From contig QHYK01000050.1 in the NCBI GenBank assembly GCA_003224085.1, forward strand, positions 1 to 43,981: a DNA stretch of 43,981 bases, written 5' to 3'. Positions within the stretch are counted from its first letter, which is position 1. The number at the start of each line of letters is the position of its first letter. The notes beneath the pieces were generated by a model. That model ran no database searches and had not been told where the DNA came from. It was given only the letters and a program-made list of their open reading frames with translations. The translations under genes and the position numbers were made by a program. Origin of the DNA: Acidobacteriota bacterium (lineage in GTDB: Bacteria; Acidobacteriota; Terriglobia; Acidiferrales; UBA7541). Below are positions 7,871 through 15,417 of this stretch, piece after piece.

Positions 7871-7956
7871 ATTACTGGTCCAATCCGCGCACGAGCTGCT
7901 AATTAGCACGCGGAGAACGAGTTAAGCCTGCGCGGGCATCATGATTGGCCAGTAAT
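7871..7956. repeat. Long nested inverted repeat 2, related to repeat 1
   Basis: The arms ATTACTGGTCCAATC (7871-7885) and GATTGGCCAGTAAT (7943-7956) pair with a single one-base bulge. Inner arms CCGCGCA (7885-7891) and TGCGCGG (7929-7935) extend the stem, and the loop holds the perfect palindrome TGCTAATTAGCA (7897-7908). The outer arm resembles that of the first hairpin (ATTACTGGTCCAA against ATTACCGGCCAAA), so the two may derive from one mobile or REP-like unit. Confidence 0.8.
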
Positions 7957-8053
7957 ATCGCATACTCGGAAACTTACCGAAATGTCTGCCGACCGCGATT
8001 TGCGCGCAGTTCAAGTTGACAAGATCGCTGTTTCCCAGGACGTGACCTGATTA
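7957..8053. other. Short spacer after the hairpins
   Basis: No gene was recognised. It begins with the 17-nt segment shared with 5303-5319 (one mismatch). Confidence 0.3.
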
Positions 8054-8521
8054 TCAGACGTTGTCCAACAACCATTTGAATTTTCTTTGTAGCCAACCAC
8101 GACTCCGTTCCGCAGCAACATCGGGAGGCATGGGAGGAAGTAAGTTCAGGAGCGATTGTGATGCACCACGGAACACTGCAAGGTCCTCATCGAGACGAAT
8201 CGGACGAATGGGAGTGAGCTGAACGAGAGGCGGAATACAACTCCGACAAAACGGAAAATCAAACGTGTAGCGCGTGCCAAAGGCGGATTGCAAGACGAAA
8301 TAGATGAAGTCGGTCAATGGCGGCAACACCCACCAGAGGTCAGGGGACCGAACCTTTTGTGGACCACGTTGCCCGCTGCCGGATTGCCGCACAGCACACA
8401 CATCGGGAAGCGAAGCGCCCATTTGCAGTACCAAGAACGCACGGTCGCAATATGCGTTTCGCACCGCCCCGGACTGTTCGCTGAACGGTATTTCCATCAT
8501 GGAATTGACCTGAACGTGCAA
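8054..8521 (-). CDS. Zinc-ribbon-like hypothetical protein with internal frame scar
   Basis: This is a 155-residue frame. The middle has an aromatic, probably membrane-associated stretch (WWVLPPLTDFIYFVLQSAFG), followed by FPFCRSC. Proteins of this layout normally carry CxxCGxPA before the hydrophobic part. Here the frame reads DVCAVRQSGSG, but the neighbouring frame over ~45 bases (8401 down to about 8356) reads CVLCGNPAAGNVVHKRF, an ideal zinc-ribbon motif. Two compensating one-base shifts therefore seem to have replaced that segment while leaving the frame open. The start is uncertain (M1, M8 or M9). Function unknown. Confidence 0.5.
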   Translation of the reverse strand: MHVQVNSMMEIPFSEQSGAVRNAYCDRAFLVLQMGASLPDVCAVRQSGSGQRGPQKVRSPDLWWVLPPLTDFIYFVLQSAFGTRYTFDFPFCRSCIPPLVQLTPIRPIRLDEDLAVFRGASQSLLNLLPPMPPDVAAERSRGWLQRKFKWLLDNV

Positions 8522-8635
8522 GTCGGTACCTACAATGTTTGGATTTGACGTTCTATTGCGGATCTATATGTCGTACCTATTGTGTATGTAGGTCAAAGGA
8601 GGAGGCCAGGGCCGGCCTTCTCGTTGCGAACGAGG
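8522..8635. other. Gene-free stretch with GC-rich dyads
   Basis: No gene is visible. It contains CTCGTTGCGAACGAG (8620-8634), a perfect short hairpin, and the self-complementary run GGGCCGGCC just before it. Confidence 0.5.
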
Positions 8636-8673
8636 AAAAATCTAAGCCAAGGCGCGGCTTCACTTAGATTTTT
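8636..8673. terminator. Bidirectional intrinsic terminator-like hairpin
   Basis: AAAAATCTAAG (8636-8646) pairs perfectly with CTTAGATTTTT (8663-8673), followed by more T residues to 8677. An A run on the left and a T run on the right allow action in both directions. It would insulate padR from upstream transcription. Confidence 0.75.
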
Positions 8674-8689
8674 TTTTATCTTCTGAATT

Positions 8690-8768
8690 GCCCCACTCGC
8701 CCCACCACAAGCAATGATGCAGCTCTTTTATCGGCAGAGATGTAGTGGTGCCGGGGGGCGAGTGGGGC
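8690..8768. repeat. GC-rich inverted repeat
   Basis: GCCCCACTCGCCCC (8690-8703) is the exact reverse complement of GGGGCGAGTGGGGC (8755-8768). Inner ACCAC (8704-8708) and GTGGT (8745-8749) can extend the stem. The right arm lies inside the region duplicated at 1892, where it has diverged and the left arm is absent. Confidence 0.8.
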
Positions 8769-8922
8769 ACGGGTACTGACAACGGGCGCTGTCCGTGCGT
8801 CAAAATCGCGGCCGCCGTGCGTTACGAGCTCGAACTCACCCCTCCAAGCCTGGCAGTTGCCTGCTCAGGTCTTTCTCCTATTGACAACCAGTAGAAGAGG
8901 CGTATGTTCCTCTTGGTAGCCA
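8740..8922 (+). repeat. Duplicated upstream region, copy 2 (matches 1892-2098)
   Basis: This copy sits directly before padR and ends inside its 5' untranslated region. It matches 1892-2098 apart from small indels, including a ~20 bp gap relative to copy 1. Since it carries the native-looking promoter of a complete operon, this is probably the source copy. Confidence 0.85.
8881..8914 (+). promoter_or_regulatory. padR promoter with overlapping operator-like dyad
   Basis: TTGACA (8881-8886) and TATGTT (8903-8908) are 16 bp apart. The dyad AAGAGGCGTATGTTCCTCTT (8895-8914) covers the spacer end and the -10 element. Compared with copy 1, only the fifth and sixteenth bases differ, and those two pair with each other (A-T to G-C). 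This supports selection for symmetry. PadR autorepression is the simplest reading. Confidence 0.6.
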
Positions 8923-8937
8923 AGGGGAATAAGGTTT

Positions 8938-9270
8938 ATGCCAGACAAGCCGAGTGATCTCGTCCAGGGCACGCTCGATATGCTCATCCTAAAAACGTTG
9001 GCGCTGGAGCCTATGCATGGATATGGGATTTCCGTGCGAATCGAACAGATGAGCAAGGGCGTTTTCCGCCTGAATGCGGGCTCGTTATTTCTCGCCATTC
9101 AACGACTAGAGAGGGACGGGCTAATCGATGGCGAATGGAAACCTACTGAGAACAACAGGCGAGCAAGGTACTACACTCTGACGGCGAAGGGACGAAAGAG
9201 GCTCAATAACGAAACCCGAGAATGGGGCAGGCAAGTGACGGCCATTGCCAGAATTTTGGAGGCATCGTAA
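8938..9270 (+). CDS. PadR-family transcriptional regulator
   Basis: This 110-residue protein starts at ATG 8938 after an AAGGGGAATAAGG ribosome site. It has the short PadR form: DLVQGTLDMLILKTLALEPM, HGYGISVRIEQ, a recognition helix with LNAGSLFLAIQRLERDGLI, and a wing with RARYYTLTAKGRKRLNNE. The C-terminal helix is the dimerisation helix of subfamily s2. PadR regulators commonly precede ADOP permeases in Acidobacteriota, and this one is 10 bp upstream of the first of four. It probably represses its own operon through the dyad over its promoter. The ligand is unknown. Confidence 0.93.
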   Translation: MPDKPSDLVQGTLDMLILKTLALEPMHGYGISVRIEQMSKGVFRLNAGSLFLAIQRLERDGLIDGEWKPTENNRRARYYTLTAKGRKRLNNETREWGRQVTAIARILEAS

Positions 9271-9280
9271 GGGGTGAGCT

Positions 9281-11917
9281 ATGGCTCTGCTCAGAAATAT
9301 TGCAACTGGGCTCCGTTCCCTTTTCCGAAGGGAACAAATGGACCGGGAGTTGGATGAGGAACTAGGCACCTACTTGGAGATGGAAGCCGCGGAAAAGATG
9401 AAGCAAGGCATGGGCCGTAGGGAAGCCGTTCGCGCCGTGCGCTTGGAGCGTGGCAGTCTCGAAATTACGAAGGAAGTCGTCCGCTCTGCAGGCTGGGAAT
9501 TTTTTGTGGAGATGTGCTGGCGCGATTTTCGCTTCGCAGGCCGCATGCTCGGGAAGAATCTCGGATTCGCATTGGTGACGGTGTTAGTGATGGCCTTGGG
9601 CATTGGGGCCAGCGCAGCGATGTTCAGCGTAGTCAATGCCGTGTTGCTGCGGCCGCTCTCATTCAACGATCCAGACCGCATCGTGACATTGTCCTCCTTG
9701 TGGAAGCAGGACGGGAGCCACGGCCCTGTCTCCGCGCCGGATTTTCGCGACTGGCACGACCAGAGCACAGCGTTCGATGCCATGGCGTACTACGAGGATG
9801 ACGATGCCGCGGTCACTGCGAGTGCGGTGGCCGAGTACGCGCACGTCGCTATGGTGTCTCCTGAGTTTTTTCATGTCTTCCGCGTCCAACCCGTTGCCGG
9901 CCGCGAATTCAGCCCTGAGGAAACGAAGCCGGGCAGCGCCGGCGCGGTGGTGATTGGCAACGCAAGCGCCGTGAACCATTTTGGCAGCGCGGTCAATGCG
10001 GTGGGTCACAAGATCCGATTCGGTGGCAGAACTCTGGAGATTGTGGGCGTGCTGCCTCCCGGCTTTCACTTCCCAGGAAAAAGTGACGTCTGGTTCCCGA
10101 GCAACACACTTTTTCCGGACACCGAATCCCGCTCGGGACACAATTATTCTGTCGTTGCCCGGCTTAAGCCCACGGTCACCCTCGAGCAAGCGCGAGCTCA
10201 AATGATCACCATCGGCTCGCGTCTGGAACAAAAATATCCTGAGAGCAACACGGGCAAGAACGTCGCGGTTACCCGTACGCGCGATGACATGGTCAGCAAC
10301 TTTCGCTTGACGCTTTGGGTCATGCTCGCCGCTGTCGGCGTGGTCTTCCTGATTGCCTGCGCGAATCTCGCTAACATGCTGCTGGCCAAGGCCGTGGGCC
10401 GCACGAGAGAAATTGCCGTGCGCGCGGCGTTGGGCGCTAGCCGGGCACGCATCATGCTCCAACTCATCACGGAGAGTTTGGTGATGGCGCTTCTCGCGGG
10501 TACCGTTGGCGTTTTATTGGCATTGTGGGGAGCGCGCGTGCTGGTCGCGTTGGCTCCCGCAGATGTACCGCGCCTTGCGGAAGCGACGATCGACACACGC
10601 GTTCTTGCGTTCACCTTTATCGTTTCCGTTGTTGCGAGCTTGCTGTTTGGGCTGGCGCCTGCTCTGCAGGTTTTACGCGTGGACCTCAACAAATCCCTAA
10701 AACAAGGAACGACGCGATCAACCGCAGGCGGGCTTGCCGATCGATTGCGCGGAACATTGGTCGTCGCCGAAATCGCTTTGTCCATGATGCTGCTGATTGC
10801 TGCTGGCTTGCTGTTGAAAAGCTTTGTTGCGCTGCAAAATGTTTCCTTAGGATTCCGCCCCGAGCGCGTGCTGGTTGTGGAAAGTAACGTTCTCGCGTCT
10901 GACCTGGAAGGCCAAAAGCTTGCCACGCGTTTCTATAAAGACTTGCTCAGCAACGTCGCCAACATCCCAGGCGTATTGCACGCCGGCGCTGCGCGGACGC
11001 TGCCGGGGCACGCGAGCTCGGCCGGGAGCTACTGGGTCGATTATTTGCCGCAACATCCGGATTTTTCCAAGACTCCGAATGCTGTCTTCTCTGTGGTTGC
11101 GCCCGGAACGTTCGCGACGCTGGGAATCCCGTTGCTAGAGGGCCGTGATTTCAACGACATTGACACGTACAACGTGCCTTTTTCTGCCATCATCAACGAA
11201 AAACTTGCCAAGGATACGTTTCACGGACAAGATCCCATTGGCCATGTCATTTACTGGGGCCTGGATACGCCTGATCCGATGAGGATTGTCGGTGTGGTCG
11301 GCGATCTCCGCCAGTGGGGACCCGCGCGGTCACCTTGGCCCGAAATTTTCGGAGCGTATCAGCAGCACCCTGCGTCTTCGACGAACTTGAATGTTGTCGT
11401 GCGCACGGCGATGGCTCCCGCCGCCCTTTCTGAAAGTATCCGGCAAAAAGCTCGCGCGCTTTCAGCAGATGTTCCCCTCAAGTTCACAACGATGGAGGCA
11501 TCTCTGAGCGAGAATGTGGCGGCTCCGCGTTTTCGCACCTTGCTCCTGGGCGTATTTGCGGCGCTTGCGGTGTGCCTCGCCATGGCTGGCGTGTACGGCG
11601 TGATGTCCTACGTGGTGGGACAGCGGTCGAACGAAATCGCTCTACGCATGGCGTTGGGAGCAAGTCCTGGCGATGTGTCGCGGCTCGTGCTAAAGCAAGC
11701 TTTGGTGCTGACCAGTCTGGGAATGGTCATCGGCCTCGCCTGCTCCGCAGCGGTCACCCGGCTGCTGCAGAGCATGCTATTCGAAGTGAAGGCCAGCGAC
11801 CCGCTGACTTATGCCGTGGTCATTGCGGCCTTGGCTGGTGTCGCGCTAGCGGCGAGCTACGTCCCGGCACGGCGCGCGATGCGTGTGGATCCGATGATTT
11901 CACTTCGTTACGAGTAA
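9281..11917 (+). CDS. ADOP-family ABC permease 1 (MacB-like, FtsX domains)
   Basis: This 878-residue protein is a full acidobacterial duplicated orphan permease. The N-terminal prefix domain is visible (LRSLFRREQMDRELDEELGT, LERGSLEITKEVVRSAGW). After it come a first membrane segment (~95-118), a MacB-like periplasmic core, an FtsX block (WVMLAAVGVVFLIACANLAN with REIAVRAALGASRARIM), a second core, and a C-terminal FtsX block (GVFAALAVCLAMAGVYGVMS, NEIALRMALGASPGD). It ends with RRAMRVDPMISLRYE, the usual terminus. No ATPase is encoded nearby, which is why these are called orphan. Transport substrate is unknown. Confidence 0.93.
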   Translation: MALLRNIATGLRSLFRREQMDRELDEELGTYLEMEAAEKMKQGMGRREAVRAVRLERGSLEITKEVVRSAGWEFFVEMCWRDFRFAGRMLGKNLGFALVTVLVMALGIGASAAMFSVVNAVLLRPLSFNDPDRIVTLSSLWKQDGSHGPVSAPDFRDWHDQSTAFDAMAYYEDDDAAVTASAVAEYAHVAMVSPEFFHVFRVQPVAGREFSPEETKPGSAGAVVIGNASAVNHFGSAVNAVGHKIRFGGRTLEIVGVLPPGFHFPGKSDVWFPSNTLFPDTESRSGHNYSVVARLKPTVTLEQARAQMITIGSRLEQKYPESNTGKNVAVTRTRDDMVSNFRLTLWVMLAAVGVVFLIACANLANMLLAKAVGRTREIAVRAALGASRARIMLQLITESLVMALLAGTVGVLLALWGARVLVALAPADVPRLAEATIDTRVLAFTFIVSVVASLLFGLAPALQVLRVDLNKSLKQGTTRSTAGGLADRLRGTLVVAEIALSMMLLIAAGLLLKSFVALQNVSLGFRPERVLVVESNVLASDLEGQKLATRFYKDLLSNVANIPGVLHAGAARTLPGHASSAGSYWVDYLPQHPDFSKTPNAVFSVVAPGTFATLGIPLLEGRDFNDIDTYNVPFSAIINEKLAKDTFHGQDPIGHVIYWGLDTPDPMRIVGVVGDLRQWGPARSPWPEIFGAYQQHPASSTNLNVVVRTAMAPAALSESIRQKARALSADVPLKFTTMEASLSENVAAPRFRTLLLGVFAALAVCLAMAGVYGVMSYVVGQRSNEIALRMALGASPGDVSRLVLKQALVLTSLGMVIGLACSAAVTRLLQSMLFEVKASDPLTYAVVIAALAGVALAASYVPARRAMRVDPMISLRYE

Positions 11918-11923
11918 TGGCCC

Positions 11924-12583
11924 ATGTCTTTGCTGCGACACATAACGAGTGGGCTTCGCTCCCTCTTTCGAAGGGAACAGGTGGACCGGGAATTGGATGA
12001 GGAACTGGGTGCCTACTTGGAGATGCAGGCCGCTGACAAGATGAACGAAGGCATGAGTCGTAACGATGCGGTTCGCTCCGTTCACTTAGAAAGCGGCAGC
12101 GTTGAACTTGCAAAAGAAATCGTTCGCTCTGGCAGCTGGGAATCCTTATTTGGCACTCAGGAGCAGCTTGTGGATGCAACGATTGTGCCGGACCGCATGT
12201 TAGCTGAACTATCCGGTTTCATCGGGTTGTCGGCAGCAATCCTGGTGTGCTTGGGCTTGTACGGACTGACTGCCTATCAGGTGTCCCGACGCACTGCGGA
12301 GATTGGAGTGCGTATGGCCCTTGGCGCCCAACGGCGCAATGTCGTTTCCATGTTGCTCAAGAGCTCCCTAGTGCTGGTAGTGACGGGGGCAGCGGCCGGA
12401 ATTGGGGCGACCCTATTATCGGTGCGACTAGTCGCGAGCCTCTTGTTCGGCGTGCAACCTCTCGATGCCGTGACCTTGCTCGTCACACCTCTGATCCTCG
12501 TTGCGATCGGAGCGGCAGCGACCCATTTGCCTGCGCACCGCGCGACGAAGATCGATCCAATGGTGGCCCTGCGTTACGAATAG
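11924..12583 (+). CDS. Mini-ADOP: N-terminal prefix fused to the last FtsX domain
   Basis: This frame of 219 residues begins six bases after the previous stop. Residues 1-~70 are the ADOP prefix domain (LRSLFRREQVDRELDEELGA, LAKEIVRSGSWESLFG). From ~75 on it is the last fifth of an ADOP: QLVDATIVPDRMLAELSGF, then LVCLGLYGLTAYQVSRRTAE and IGVRMALGAQRRN, ending KIDPMVALRYE. About 650 residues are missing with the frame kept. It has three or four membrane segments and no periplasmic core. It is most likely a deletion product of recombination within the array, though it could still be translated and inserted in the membrane. Confidence 0.8.
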   Translation: MSLLRHITSGLRSLFRREQVDRELDEELGAYLEMQAADKMNEGMSRNDAVRSVHLESGSVELAKEIVRSGSWESLFGTQEQLVDATIVPDRMLAELSGFIGLSAAILVCLGLYGLTAYQVSRRTAEIGVRMALGAQRRNVVSMLLKSSLVLVVTGAAAGIGATLLSVRLVASLLFGVQPLDAVTLLVTPLILVAIGAAATHLPAHRATKIDPMVALRYE

Positions 12584-12593
12584 GAAGATGGGC

Positions 12594-15314
12594 ATGTCCT
12601 TGTTGCGGAACATCACAAGCGGGTTTCGATCACTGTTCCGAAGTGAACAGGTGGACAGGGAGTTGGATGAGGAACTCGGCGCCTACTTGGAGATGGCAGC
12701 CGCAGAAAAGATGAAGCAAGGCATGAGCCGTATGGAAGCCCTTCGCTCCGTGCGCCTGGAGCGCGGAAGCGTCGAGGTCAGCAAGGAAGTCGTCCGCTCA
12801 GGCGGTTGGGAAACCTTGGTTGAAACGTGTTGGCGCGATTTGTGCTTCGCCGTCCGTATGCTGCGCAAGTCGCCCGGCTTCACGGCGGTCGCCGTCCTCA
12901 CCCTGGGCCTAGGCATTGGCAGTAATACAGCGATCTTCAGTTTGATCAATGCCGTGATGCTGCGGGTGTTGCCAGTCTATGAGCCCGAAGCGCTGCTTCA
13001 GTTGAATATAGAGAATCCGCGTCGGCCTGGTGCACCTTCTATTGGGTTCACTAACCCTCTCTGGGAGCAGATACGCGACCGACAAAACGTTTTTTCCGAC
13101 GTCTTCTCCTGGAGCGAGGACCGCTTCGACCTCGCTCAAGGGGGCGCAGTTCAGCTGGTGCACAGTATGTGGATCAGCGGCAACTTTTTCAGCGCTTTGC
13201 GAATTCGCCCAGCCGCCGGACGCCTGATCGCGGGTGCGGACGACTATCGTGGCTGCCCAGCAGAGACTGTGCTTAGCTATGGCTTCTGGCAGGACCACTA
13301 TGGAGGGACGAGCAGCGCTATCGGTAGCACGCTTTCCCTAAACCGCCAACCCTTTCAGGTAATCGGTGTCGCCGCGCCCGGCTTTTATGGCATGGAGAAA
13401 GGCGAGAAGTTCGATGTGGCTGTGCCGATTTGCGCTGCGGCAATTTTTGACGGACAAGAATCGCGACTGGACCGTCGCTCTCATTGGTGGCTGCAGGTTG
13501 CAGGTCGCGTGAGGCCGGGAATTCGCCAAGCTCAAGTGGTTGCACGACTCAAGGCCCTCTCGCCCGCAGTCTTTATGGCCGCCCTACCTCACGAGTGGTC
13601 CCCAGATGGGCAGCGAGACTTTCTGAAACGTACGCTAACGGCAGTTCCCATCGCGACTGGCAGTTCCCGATTTGGCCTGTTGCACCGGTTCGAGCGTCCA
13701 CTCGAAGTTTTGATGGCAGTCGTCGGGCTAGTCATGCTGATTGGCTGTGCCAACCTTGCGAGCCTGATGCTGGCGCGTGCAGCTGGTCGTTACAAGGAGA
13801 TCGCTGTGCGCAGGGCTTTGGGCGCAAGCCGCGCGCGGCTCGTCGGCCAGTTATTGACGGAGAGTATCGTGCTGTCGTCAGCCGGAGCACTCTTAGGCCT
13901 CCTCTTTGCGCGCTGGGGTGCCGCTTTGCTAGTCCGGTACATCTCCACCAGCAGTGATGCATTCTTTCTGGACCTCTCGCTCGATGGACGCGTTCTCGGT
14001 TTTACAGGAACGGTTGCCATGCTGACGGCCATTTTGTTCGGGCTTCTGCCTGCACTGCAATCCACAAGGGTTTCGTTGACTTCGGCGATGAAGGGGAGCC
14101 AGTCGATTGAGATCGATCGTCCCCTGCGCTTCCAGACTCGCAAATGGATCGTGGCCTCGCAGGTCGCGCTGTCACTCGTTCTGGTCGTGGCGGCCGGTCT
14201 GTTGCTGCGAAGTTTTGCGAAGCTCGCGAGGCTCGATCTCGGCTTTGATCGCAACAGCGTCCTGCTTTTAGGCACCAATCTCAAAGCGGCAAAGGTGCCA
14301 GCGGACAGTCAAATCGCCACTTACGAAGCTATCGAAACACGGCTCCGGGCCCTGCCAGGCATTGTTTCTGTTGGCCGATCGATGATAACTCCGCTGGAGG
14401 GCGGCGCCTGGAATCAGATCGTTAAAACAGATTGGTCCAATGCGCTTACAGACGATGAAGCATTAACTTGGCTCAATTCAGTCTCGCCTGGCTACTTTGA
14501 AACTCTTCACGCGCCATTACTGGAGGGTCGCGATTTCACGAGCACCGACAGCAAGACCAGCCGGAAGGTCGCGATCATCAATCAAACTCTTGGGCGGCGG
14601 TTCTTTCCTGGGTTAAATCCGATCGGCAGGACTTTCCAGCTTAAGGGAGTCTCCGGACAATTCGGCCCTCCCATCGAGGTTGTAGGAGTTGTTAAAGATG
14701 CGAAGTACCAGTCGATCCGCGAGGACATCCATCCGACCGCCTTCTTCCCGGATGTTCAGCTTTCCCCCGAATTTGCTGAGGCAGAAAACTTCGAGTTGCG
14801 CACAGCTGTTCGGCCTTCAGCGCTCGTGTCGTCGATTCAGGCCGCCGTCGCTAGTGTGAACAAGGAGATTGCACTCGAGTTTGACACCCTGACTGATCAA
14901 GTGAACCATTCAATGATTCGGGAGCGTTTATTGGCGATGCTGTCGAGCTTCTTTGGCGCCTTGGCCCTGCTGCTTGCGATGATTGGTCTCTACGGGACGC
15001 TCAGCTACTTGGTATCCCAGAGGCAAGCCGAATTTGGCATTCGCGCCGCGCTGGGAGCGCCGCCGGGCTCAATCTTGCTTTTGGTGATTAGGGATGTGCT
15101 TGCCGTTCTATGCGGCGGAATGGCGGCCGGAGTGGTCATCTCCCTAGCGACTGTCCGGGTCCTCCACGATCTCTTGTTCGGGCTTCCTCCGCGCGACGCT
15201 ATCACCCTGGCAGCCGCAGCATCGATTCTCTCCATCGTGGCATTCGTGGCTGGCTACCTGCCGGCACGCCGCGCAATGCGGGTCGATCCGATGGTCGCTT
15301 TGCGTTACGAGTAA
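12594..15314 (+). CDS. ADOP-family ABC permease 3
   Basis: This 906-residue permease is full length. I chose ATG 12594 (MSLLRNITSGF) because the other array members start the same way and AGGAAG precedes it; ATG 12588 would add two residues. Domain order matches permease 1: prefix domain, membrane segment ([20 protein letters not shown]), core, FtsX (LIGCANLASLMLARAAGRYK, EIAVRRALGASRARLV), second core, FtsX (LYGTLSYLVSQRQAEFGIRA), end RRAMRVDPMVALRYE. Its periplasmic parts differ clearly from those of permease 1 (for example LNIENPRRPGAPSIGF), so the copies are diverged paralogues, not recent duplicates. Confidence 0.92.
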   Translation: MSLLRNITSGFRSLFRSEQVDRELDEELGAYLEMAAAEKMKQGMSRMEALRSVRLERGSVEVSKEVVRSGGWETLVETCWRDLCFAVRMLRKSPGFTAVAVLTLGLGIGSNTAIFSLINAVMLRVLPVYEPEALLQLNIENPRRPGAPSIGFTNPLWEQIRDRQNVFSDVFSWSEDRFDLAQGGAVQLVHSMWISGNFFSALRIRPAAGRLIAGADDYRGCPAETVLSYGFWQDHYGGTSSAIGSTLSLNRQPFQVIGVAAPGFYGMEKGEKFDVAVPICAAAIFDGQESRLDRRSHWWLQVAGRVRPGIRQAQVVARLKALSPAVFMAALPHEWSPDGQRDFLKRTLTAVPIATGSSRFGLLHRFERPLEVLMAVVGLVMLIGCANLASLMLARAAGRYKEIAVRRALGASRARLVGQLLTESIVLSSAGALLGLLFARWGAALLVRYISTSSDAFFLDLSLDGRVLGFTGTVAMLTAILFGLLPALQSTRVSLTSAMKGSQSIEIDRPLRFQTRKWIVASQVALSLVLVVAAGLLLRSFAKLARLDLGFDRNSVLLLGTNLKAAKVPADSQIATYEAIETRLRALPGIVSVGRSMITPLEGGAWNQIVKTDWSNALTDDEALTWLNSVSPGYFETLHAPLLEGRDFTSTDSKTSRKVAIINQTLGRRFFPGLNPIGRTFQLKGVSGQFGPPIEVVGVVKDAKYQSIREDIHPTAFFPDVQLSPEFAEAENFELRTAVRPSALVSSIQAAVASVNKEIALEFDTLTDQVNHSMIRERLLAMLSSFFGALALLLAMIGLYGTLSYLVSQRQAEFGIRAALGAPPGSILLLVIRDVLAVLCGGMAAGVVISLATVRVLHDLLFGLPPRDAITLAAAASILSIVAFVAGYLPARRAMRVDPMVALRYE

Positions 15315-15318
15315 CTCA

Positions 15319-15335
15319 TGGCTCTTTCAGAGCCA
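15319..15335. other. Small hairpin between ADOP 3 and ADOP 4
   Basis: TGGCTC-TTTCA-GAGCCA forms a perfect 6-bp stem five bases after the ADOP 3 stop. No T run follows, so it is not a standard terminator. It may mark partial uncoupling, as the gap here is 103 bp against 6-10 bp elsewhere in the array. Confidence 0.4.
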
Positions 15336-15417
15336 CAACGAAGGATGAAAATACCCGCTCGCTGTTGAGGTAATCTTTTCAAGGAGATACGCGGCTATTT
15401 TCGTAGGAGCACAGGCC

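Noticed and set aside
8895-8914. Dyad as an intrinsic terminator
   Set aside because: There is no T run after it, and it overlaps the -10 element of a good promoter, which suits an operator better.
9659-10926. Long minus-strand frames opposite the first ADOP
   Set aside because: They mirror the GC-biased third positions of the permease gene, and have no family features or ribosome sites.
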